Origin: Ochromonas danica | Lineage: Eukaryota; Sar; Chrysophyceae; Chromulinales; Chromulinaceae | Length of the DNA stretch: 25,000 bases | Assembly (NCBI GenBank): GCA_015146655.1 | Contig: VKHL01000182.1 | Coordinates: 1 to 25,000, forward strand | Direction: 5' to 3' | The notes under the pieces: generated by a model | Database searches by the model: none | Told to the model about the DNA's origin: nothing | Seen by the model: the letters and a program-made list of their open reading frames with translations, nothing else | Position numbers and translations under genes: made by a program | In this document: positions 17,516 to 25,000 of the stretch, piece by piece | Position numbering within the stretch: position 1 is the first letter of the stretch | How the letters are laid out: every line of letters begins with the position of its first letter

Positions 17516-19171
17516 TTAAGATGGATGTTGATGTTCTATGACTTGAGCATTCTGTATATCAAAGCTAACATCATAAATAGACTCCATAGTGACATGATCC
17601 GAAGCATACTTGAACAATGTCTTCGCTGACTTCTCACTCTCACTAGTACTGCTACCTACTGGCTGTGTAGTTTGTTGTCTACTACTACTAGTACCATCTG
17701 TTGCAGTTCTATTTCCAACACGTAGACTTTCCAGTTCATCATATTGCTCAGCGATACTATTGATACAGAACACCATCATATAAGGTACCCCTATAACACA
17801 GCAGCGTATATAAAGTAGTAGAAGATATCTAACCTGAATCCATTAGCACGATCAATATGTGCTACCACACGAGCCACAGTCTACCCCATCATACAGCAAG
17901 TTAGACATAAACATAAACAACCATAGTCATCCTCCTCTTACCTGGACATCCTCTATATTCATAGGGAGGAAAGAGACTAGATTAAAGTCTGTCACAACCT
18001 CACAAATTGCTTCTGTCATCTTAGCAAACTTTCTCTCTAAAGGAGACAGAAGAACCTCTTCCTCTGGTTCAGTATTGCTCTGTGAGTTTTGTCGTTCTCG
18101 TTCTTCTTCCTCTTCTAACTCACTGGCTGTGGGGATATGACGTCCCACATATCTTACCAGAGGCATGAGATCGGGCAATTCAGTGAAGAAATCTAATGTG
18201 AAAGGTAGTTCACCATAATACTTCAAGAGATCGATCTAGTTTCACCACAAAACACATCATGTCACCTCAGTTTAACAGAAAATCTTTCACACGCACACGC
18301 ACACGCACACACACACTCACATCATGGTGTAACAGTATATGTACCTACCTTGGAGAGAATGTTAACATGAGGTAAGGCTAATCGTAACATTGTACTAATT
18401 ACCAATAGTACAGCAGAGATAAAGGTTGCAGGCTGACTAAGGGGAAAACACACAACATTCAAACAGTCAAACAGATCCTCTTATATTATAAGGAATCAAC
18501 TCTACCTGCAATAATAGGAATCAACCAATTGTACACAACATAGACGACAATCCAATTCTTTGACTAACTTGTCCAATAGATTGTGTACACAATCATGATG
18601 ACTATATAACTCAACTTGTCCTGGAAAATCAAAAATATAATATTTACAAGGTAAAGCTTTAATACGATCAAGTAGCCAGTCAATCTCTTGTAGAAGACTT
18701 TCCATACAGAATAGTAGAGCACCATTAGGACCTAACTCATACTGATCCATTGCCTCCTGTACACATGTCATAGTGCAGATGGGTATTAGAACACAGAGAA
18801 GCAACAGCTCCACCACCACCACCACCACCACCACCACCATCGCCAGCACAGCGTAGCAGCAGAGGGAGAAGGGTTAAGTTAGCTACTAGTCTACCTGCAG
18901 GCTGAGGAAGTCTCGCACATCGAGAGCACAATGATAAGGTAGTTTCTCATTAGCAAAGTCTAGATTAATGATTGCTATCTCTCTTCCAATTTCTTTCATG
19001 AACATCTCCATACCCAAGCAGTAAGTGGTTTTACCTGAAACATGATGTAGTAAGTCAATGATGGAAGAACAAGATAGTAGCTAGTAACCCAATATGATCA
19101 AGAGAAGAAAGATATTCATTGATATTACCTGCTCCAGGAGGACCAACAATCACTTGACCAAAAGACGTCAT
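17516..19171 (-). CDS. GPN2: GPN-loop GTPase 2 (7 exons)
   Basis: GPN2 is a cytosolic GTPase of the GPN family, linked to assembly and nuclear import of RNA polymerases. Exons on the minus strand: 19171-19129, 19034-18895, 18756-18506, 18436-18349, 18235-17942, 17880-17834 and 17756-17516, all GT-AG with matching phases, 367 residues against about 310 in human. Visible motifs: Walker A GPPGAGKTTYCLGM split by intron 1; NLDFANEKLPYHCALDVRD; the GPN loop in ELGPNGALLFCMESL; G3 DFPGQVELYSHH; LVDSYYC; and LPHVNILSKIDLLKYYGELPF (SKxD). LVSFLPMNIEDVQ matches human LVSFIPLNIQD. An acidic insert of about 30 residues (about 205-235, ELEEEEERERQ) is lineage-specific. The last splice acceptor (17757-17758) was chosen by phase; a competing AG at 17779-17780 leads to an early stop. 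The Ser/Thr-rich tail is poorly conserved. Confidence 0.92.
18284..18320. repeat. CA-rich microsatellite in GPN2 intron 4
   Basis: ACACGC and ACACAC units lie in the fourth GPN2 intron (18236-18348). On the coding strand they read GTGTGC/GTGTGT. Confidence 0.85.
18809..18839. repeat. CCA triplet repeat in GPN2 intron 2
   Basis: About ten CCA/CAC units lie in the second GPN2 intron (18757-18894). On the coding strand they read GGT/TGG. Open frames through it are artefacts of the repeat. Confidence 0.9.
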
Positions 19172-19865
19172 GTCTGGCCAAGACAATCAAAACAATGAAA
19201 TGAACGTCCAGACCTCCGTCCCACTGATCACAGTCAAACAACAAATGTGACTTATAACTGCTGAATTCATAGTATTGGATGGGGCTGAGAAGAGTTTTGG
19301 TGGTAGAGACACAGTATTCCACACTATTCCACGCAAACCACTCCATTCCATGTGATTCCACACAAACAGTTGCCATCTTCTACTAATAAATTCTATCATT
19401 GGGTTGGTTTTCATCAACTTCGTCTTCAAGAAATGGTGATTGATATCTATAACATTAAAGAGAGACACATGAAAGAGGTCTACAAACTTGAACAAACTTC
19501 TAATGAAGAAACAAAAATTACCACATGTTTGGTAGAATGATCTTTAACATCATCTTCTTCTTCTTTATTCTTGTCAAAGCAAGCAAGGAGAATTGAAATC
19601 GCTCGCACTGGAGTTATTAAATGATGAAATAGAAGAAATCTTATGGGAAATCTCTTGTCATGCGGCTCTATTGCAAGCCTCAATGAGAAGAACTCTTTCA
19701 TTCTCCGCAACCCACAGTTGGAGATTCTCCGCAACATTAAGTTAAGTCGTTGAACTATATTAGTTATTCCTTCTCAGCATTATGTGGCGTAAAGAGAAGG
19801 AAAACAGGAAATTGTACACATGCAAGATGTCAGAAATCGAAAGTAAACGGCCGACCAAGCCATGT
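19172..19865. other. 694-bp spacer between FAD-Rieske gene and GPN2
   Basis: Holds the GPN2 promoter and the 3' UTR of the FAD-Rieske gene. TATTCCACAC/ATTCCAC repeats occur at about 19313-19365. Plus-strand open frames at 19335-19540 (NKFYHWVGFHQLRLQEMVID region) and 19595-19743 look more protein-like than random, but I find no convincing start codon or complete splice model, so no gene is called. Confidence 0.4.
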
Positions 19866-21900
19866 TTACCAATCCAAAATGCGATCTAGATTTCTGCAGG
19901 CTGGCCCATGCAGAACATTGCCATCAACGGTAAATCGAGATCCGTGGCAAGGACAGTCCCAAGTTTTATCACCCGAATTGAAGACCAAGTCACAGCCTAA
20001 AGAAAATTCTGGTCACTACTACAAGCTTCAACTATGAGTGATCTATTCTCCATACCTAAGTGAGTACAAACTGGTCGAATAACGTGATAAGAACCACTTT
20101 CTTCACGATAAGCTCCCACTTTCTTCATCCCTGCAGCACATATGCCTCCTTGAGAAGGACCAAGAGCTTCAATAGGACGATCCATCCAATCCACCGCATG
20201 TTTCACCTTGTCACCTGAAGAGAAACAAACCGTAAGGCCTCTGATGGAAAGGAAAACAAAACAACTTACCAAAAAAGTGTTTAGCAGTGTGAATGCTTTC
20301 CTCCGCCATTGTTTTCCACTGAGAAGAAAGATCCCACCTTCTAGCATCAACAAGTTGATTGAAGGGGCTGTCGTGCTTTCCTTGAATGAGGTCTACAATT
20401 AACTTTGCTCCAGTTACCCCATTTGCCAATCCCCATTTACTGAATCCCGTGGCTGTGTAGAGACTATCCGATCCTCTGTGAAGATAACCTATCAACCATT
20501 GGCAGACATACAAATCCTACCATAAGCTCCATTCACCCATGGAACGATACTTATCCAACTTACCGATAAAGGGAATATGATCACCACTATAATAATCCAT
20601 TGCCGACCAACTGGCGACCACCTCTTCCACGTCAAAATGTCTGCGAATCCATTGTTCTAAATCAGCATAATATTGGTTGGTATCACCTCCTTCCCCTGGA
20701 AAGCGTTAGAACTTATCAAGGATACTGAATTGATAGGAATAAAGAACAAAGAGCTATCACCTTGTTTCACTGCATCTCCAGCAACAACAAGGATATCATC
20801 ATACTCTCCAGTAATGCGCAAAGATCTGGTGGGTTGTTCTGAATTAATAAACATATTATGCATGCGCAAATCTCGTATCTACAAAATCAGTATCTGCTGT
20901 CATTTAGAGCAATTAGTAGCAGATGTTGACTCACCTTTGCTGCAACACAGTGTGTGCGAGATGGTTCCAAAATAGCAAAATGCATAGAACGATCCAAAAT
21001 TGGAATATGGGTTGCCAGAACAACATGATTGGCAGTCAAAGAGGCATTATTTCCAGGAACATCAATTTTATGTGGAGTACTTTCAGATACATCATGGACC
21101 ATTGTTTCTTCAAATACTTGACAATCACCTCCTTGAATATGTTTACATAGCTCCACACAGTACTTGTAAGAATTAAACTGAGCTTGATCAGGGAAGGATA
21201 AGCCAATCTTTGGTTGAATCGTTTCTGGTATTTCTTGACAGAGTCTATTGTTATCCAATACACTACAAGGAATACCTAGTTCAGCACATAGTTCATATTC
21301 TTGGTAGATTAGTCCTTCCTTTGAAGTATCACTAGTCCAAGTGGTATGACTACGACGAGAGAAATCACAATCAAGATTGAGCTTATGTACAAGATGTTCA
21401 ACTAGATTCACTCCTTCAATATTCATATCATAATAATTTCTAGCAGCAGAGATATCATGCTTCTGAGCAATCATTGTGTACAATAGACCTTGTTGAGCAC
21501 TCAGCTTCGCTGTGCTAAATCCAGTAATTCCTGTTCCAATATGTCTTGCTTCAATCAAAGCCACTGATTTACCAGCTTCTTTCAACAGATAAGCTGTAGT
21601 ACATCCTACAACACCACCTCCTATAACTGCGACATCAAAATGAATATCATGAACATTATTTAAAGAGGTATAGGAAAGAGGAATGGATGATGATGACGAT
21701 GAGACTCCTGCATTCTTTAACCAAATAGAAGATCTCATGGTAGTAAGAGAAGCTACAAGAGGAATGAAAGTACGAATAGAAGTAACAGCACTTGAAGTAC
21801 CCGAGTGATGATGACGACCTTGCCAATACCCTCGGCACCATGTAGAACAATGAGAGAACATCTCTGATCTACACTCTCCTAATGACTTCTTCGTTGACAT
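19866..21900 (-). CDS. FAD-dependent oxidoreductase with C-terminal Rieske [2Fe-2S] domain (6 exons)
   Basis: Exons on the minus strand: 21900-20935, 20878-20761, 20695-20564, 20488-20270, 20214-20056 and 19996-19866; all introns are GT-AG, 55-75 bp, with matching phases; 574 residues. A DAO-type flavoprotein domain starts with the dinucleotide-binding motif FDVAVIGGGVVGCTTAYLL (GGGVVG at 94-99) and ends in the typical LYTATGFSKWGLANGVTGAKL. The Rieske cluster ligands are complete: Cys528-Thr-His530-Leu-Gly and Cys546-Pro-Cys-His549-Gly-Ser, with both flanking turns. This order matches bacterial YhfW-type proteins, whose substrate is not well known. The first 85 residues are Ser/Arg-rich with few acidic residues, like an organelle presequence, and the next ATG lies at residue 55. 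An amine or amino-acid oxidation role is only inferred from the DAO fold. Confidence 0.88.
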
Positions 21901-22082
21901 AACACCTCTTATGAAGAACTACAAAGCGATAGAAGCGTATCTTCAGTTGTTTCTCTCAATAAGAAGACTGAAAAAAAGTGATGAAAGAAGAGCAGACGCT
22001 AATTAATCCCTTGGGTGTTTATCCCATTAAAACGCGTTTTTTCTCTCATAGCTACTGCTAATCATCTTCACATCATCCATCA
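21901..22082. promoter_or_regulatory. promoter region of the FAD-Rieske gene
   Basis: A 182 bp spacer. It contains the palindrome AAAACGCGTTTT at 22029-22040, about 130 bases upstream of the FAD-Rieske start codon and about 43 bases beyond the stop of the next minus-strand gene. The 10-base core is the same as at 8431-8440. Confidence 0.45.
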
Positions 22083-22654
22083 TCATCTTGAACCACTCAC
22101 AATCGATCCTTCTTCTTCCAATGATGCTCCATCATCCACCCCATGACTTCCATCACCACCTCCACCAACACTACCACCACTACTAAAACTCATATAATCC
22201 TCTCCCATAAATAACTTCATGAAATCAAATTCTTTCTTATTATTAATATTATCCAAAGCTTGAGCAATATTTCTTCGACGTCGAATTTCAGAATACCATG
22301 TCATAACACGATCAAAAATCTTTAATGCAGCATCAACTTTCCTTGCAAGAATTTTCGATTCTTCTAATCGTTTTATTAAGGTAGGATCTATTTTCTTCAC
22401 TTCTGCTACTAATAGCTTACGAGGAGGTGGTGAGAGAATATATAATTCATCCATCATCTCTGTACCAGCCTATCAGACAGACAGAGACAGAGACAGAGAC
22501 AAACATTTCAAAACAATTCAGAATAAGTCAAGTTAGCAGTAGACAAAGAAAAAGTCATTGGCTTACGCGATTGAAAGAAGGGTTTTGATGAAGTTGTTCT
22601 AGAATGACTTTCTCTACAAAGTGTAACTTCCTCACCACAGCCAAGTAGACCTAC

Positions 22655-22734
<80 letters not shown>

Positions 22735-23912
22735 AAACAATAAACCTCTAGTACTATGCATGCAGTTATTATTAGATTGCGATGACTCACATGTCGATTA
22801 AACTCATCAGCATCTATCTCCATAGGATGACTACGAATATCTTCAATCATTTGATTAGCTAAACTTTCTGCCATAGTCAATGAAGTTTGTTCTTCTGAAA
22901 GCTGATTTTCAGTAATATCTAATAAAACAATTGAACTATTTTGCATTAAAGCCTTTTGTAAGGCTTGACCTCCTCGATCAGTTAGATGACAACCATGGAG
23001 GGATACAGTACGTAATGTCTGTGTCCGTTCAATCGCAAAACATAATTCTATTATCCCTTCATCTCCTATAGGATTATTACTTAAACTTAATGATCGAAAA
23101 CCTGCCATCGTTGTATGTGGAACACCATGTGAAGCTAAAGCTAACTTTAATGCTCGACAACCATAGACTTTACAGAGATTACCTGTAAGGTCTAGATCAA
23201 GAAAATAAGGCATTCCTTCTATTGCTTGTCCTAAATAACTAATATGTTCATCAAGAAGATAATTACGTGCAATTTTCAAATATTTCAATTTTAATGATTT
23301 TGATAATTCCATTGCTAATGCTTGTAAACCTTCACCATTAGCTCTACCTAATGGATCTTTACCTACTTCATTATCAGAGATATCTAAATAGGTTAATGTA
23401 GAATAAACACCTAAACCATGAATGAGTGCGAAAAGTCCTTGAGAAGTGAGTTGATTACGACGACATTGGAAAGCTTTTCTCTTCAAAACAAACTGTTTTG
23501 AAAAATAGATTAAACCATCTAGTTCACGTCCTGATAATCCTGTCATATAATTCTCAGAGAGATCAAGATGTGTGATAGTCGTATCTTTTAATAGTTTTGC
23601 TAATTCTTTCTCATAGTTTTTAATATGTTCATTATTAGGATGTGGATGATAATAAAAGAGATAATTACCAGCTAGATCAAGTGCTGTTAACGTTTTATTA
23701 CGAGATAATAATTTTCTTACTTTTTTCAGAAAAGTTTCTATTTCTAAAGGTGTTGACCATTCTTCCAGAAGAATATTATAAGAAAGATTAACATGTTGAA
23801 TAAGATGATCTTCTAGAAGATCTTCTAAGACAGAAAGGATACCATGAATACCTAGATGATGTCTTGATAAGTCAAGATATTGTGATTGAAGGTCAATACC
23901 TTCATAGGACAT
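22083..23912 (-). CDS. ribonuclease-inhibitor-type leucine-rich-repeat protein (3 exons)
   Basis: Exons on the minus strand: 23912-22791, 22650-22567 and 22469-22083, all phase 0 GT-AG, 530 residues. The start MSYEGIDLQSQYLDLSRHHLG is the first ATG. Residues 1-355 are long RNI-type LRRs of about 28 residues (LTALDLAGNYLFYY, ITHLDLSENYMTGLSGREL, LTYLDISDNEVGKD, LKYLKIARNYLLDEH, FRSLSLSNNPIGDEG, LRTVSLHGCHLTDRG, IVLLDITENQLSEEQ). The C-terminal 150 residues are helical and basic (RKLLVAEVKKIDPTLIKRLE, YSEIRRRRNIAQ) and end in a Gly/Ser tail. RNI-type LRR proteins are common among axonemal components in flagellates, but no ortholog is recognised. It is a binding scaffold, partner unknown. It shares its promoter region with katanin p60. 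Confidence 0.82.
22656..22732. repeat. CA dinucleotide microsatellite in LRR-gene intron 1
   Basis: About 38 perfect CA units in intron 1 (22651-22790). On the coding strand this is TG and ends five bases before the 3' splice site, mirroring the arrangement at 8908-8985. Confidence 0.97.
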
Positions 23913-24240
23913 CTTATCTCACTTTCAACTTCTTTTGCTCTATTCATGGCATTGTTCAAGCAATCAGACCAGTTTCACAAGTTGGTGGCGACGATTTATT
24001 GTTGTTTTGCGTGGAAAGTCTTGTGTTGTTGTGTTGCGCGGTGCGTTTAGGTTAACTTCACAAGGATTTGGGCAACAAGGAGGTTAACTTCCCCAAAGGG
24101 TTAACTTCCCTCTTTCTCTCTCTGTCTGTTGTTGTTGTTCATCATTTCATCATCTGCTGATAGCTAGTCTCTTGTCGAGTAATAAAAAATAAAAAATAAT
24201 AAAATAAAACTAAAATTGTTTTCTTCTTGATAAAGCCCTA
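23913..24240. promoter_or_regulatory. divergent promoter region with three GGTTAACTTC repeats
   Basis: The 328 bases between the LRR gene and katanin p60. Three exact copies of GGTTAACTTC start at 24050, 24082 and 24099, all in the same orientation. A pyrimidine-rich patch follows (24108-24130), then an AT-rich stretch of TAAAA units (24180-24215) just before the katanin ATG. Confidence 0.6.
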
Positions 24241-25000
24241 ATGAATAATAATACAAGTGATTTATTAAAAATTCTTCATTTAATTGATAGTGTTCGTGAG
24301 AAATCCTCTCAAGGAGGTCCCTATAGTGACTGTATAGTAGAATATGAACAAATATTGAAATTCTCTCAAAGACTACCTTCTTCTACCTTGATTGAAGATA
24401 AACTAGTTAAGAAATTCCAAGAATTAAGAAGTAAATTACAAATTGAATTAAAACTATTGTATGACTTACAAAAGGAACGAAATCTATTATCTTCTGTTAC
24501 CCTCTCTGCTAATGCTAACCAACAACCTCAACTTCAACATGATGCAGATGACCTAGCAGGAGGAGGAGGTGGAGTAGGAGATGTCTGGCCACCTCCTACA
24601 CCTCAACAGCCTACTGGAGGAGGAGGAGGAGGTAGTGGTGGTGGTGGTAGTGGTAGTAAGCCTACTACTACTAGAGGAGGGGTAGACAGTAATGTACCTG
24701 CTTGGGCACGAGGGAAAGAGAGTAATAATCTACGTAGACCTACTAGTAATAGTCGTGTTCCTTCTGGAGGACCTGGGATGGTAGCTGGTGGTGGTGGAGC
24801 AGGAGGGGGTCTAGGGGGGCCTCCTAGTAGACCCCCTCTTACCTCCAACGCTAACAATAATAATAATGCTAATAATGCTAATAATGCTAATCCAGCGTTA
24901 GCGAGGAGGAAGACTCCTGTACCAGTTCAACCTCGTCGTCAATCTGGTAGTGGTAGTGGTAGTGGTAGTAATAACAGAAACAATAACAATTATGGTAGAG
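24241..25000 (+). CDS. KATNA1: katanin p60 catalytic subunit, 5' part (runs off window)
   Basis: Open from the ATG at 24241 to the window end (253 codons seen, no stop or clear intron). Katanin p60 is an AAA ATPase that severs microtubules and, in flagellates, acts in flagellar release and basal-body severing. Residues 1-80 form a helical MIT-type domain (LLKILHLIDSVREKSSQ, YSDCIVEYEQILKFSQRL, KFQELRSKLQIELKLLYDLQ) that aligns in layout with the N-terminus of animal and plant p60. The linker has the conserved DVWPPPT near residue 112 (plants DVWRPPT, animals VWSMPV) and NVPAWARG, similar to the WARG of plant p60. It is otherwise stretched by Gly, Ser and Asn runs. The AAA domain lies beyond the window, so the call rests on the N-terminus; a related katanin-like protein is possible. 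Confidence 0.72.
   Translation, partial: MNNNTSDLLKILHLIDSVREKSSQGGPYSDCIVEYEQILKFSQRLPSSTLIEDKLVKKFQELRSKLQIELKLLYDLQKERNLLSSVTLSANANQQPQLQHDADDLAGGGGGVGDVWPPPTPQQPTGGGGGGSGGGGSGSKPTTTRGGVDSNVPAWARGKESNNLRRPTSNSRVPSGGPGMVAGGGGAGGGLGGPPSRPPLTSNANNNNNANNANNANPALARRKTPVPVQPRRQSGSGSGSGSNNRNNNNYGR

Noticed and set aside
17757-17791. Alternative acceptor for the last GPN2 exon, after TTATAG at about 17780
   Set aside because: Joining there shifts the frame into a stop after about ten codons; the acceptor at 17757-17758 keeps an 80-codon frame open.
22508-22729. Poly-Cys-Val frame on the minus strand leading into the LRR gene
   Set aside because: It is intronic TG repeat; exon 2 of the LRR gene uses a different frame from 22650.

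Overview
The window looks like nuclear DNA of a flagellated, single-celled eukaryote. It has short spliceosomal introns (20 modelled, about 55-256 bp, all GT-AG), uses the standard code (TAA, TAG and TGA all end real genes), and carries many microsatellites. Several proteins belong to families tied to cilia, basal bodies or microtubules. The exact lineage cannot be read from the sequence. No virus-like element, tRNA, rRNA or CRISPR array was seen.

Layout, left to right. A GA microsatellite (1-129) and an unassigned stretch precede a five-exon cullin (427-3151, minus). The cullin diverges from a TMEM18-like membrane protein gene (3576-4449, plus) across a 424 bp shared promoter. A 1 kb gap (4450-5480) holds a possible small transposon-like unit and AT-rich palindromic repeats. 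Next comes an intronless TTC16-like TPR protein (5481-8123, minus), head to head with a leucine-rich-repeat/coiled-coil protein of basal-body type (8594-11947, plus). Two 325-residue tandem hot-dog thioesterase-like genes stand head to head at 12113-13090 (minus) and 13380-14357 (plus). Their 3' halves appear identical over 481 bp while their 5' halves have diverged, which points to gene conversion inside a palindrome.

The right part is mostly minus-strand: a CFAP221 (PCDP1)-like central-apparatus protein lacking the usual N-terminal part (14568-17186), a seven-exon GPN2 GTPase (17516-19171), a six-exon FAD oxidoreductase with a C-terminal Rieske domain (19866-21900), and a three-exon ribonuclease-inhibitor-type LRR protein (22083-23912). 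The last one diverges from the 5' end of katanin p60 (24241 to the window edge, plus).

Functionally this is a dense ordinary chromosome segment rather than one operon-like system. TTC16, the LRR/coiled-coil protein, CFAP221 and katanin p60 share a cilium/microtubule theme; cullin, GPN2 and TMEM18 are housekeeping genes; the thioesterase pair and the FAD-Rieske enzyme are metabolic. The most unusual signals are the palindromic thioesterase pair with conversion tracts, the short CFAP221, the FAD-Rieske fusion, and UG-rich repeats placed just before several 3' splice sites.
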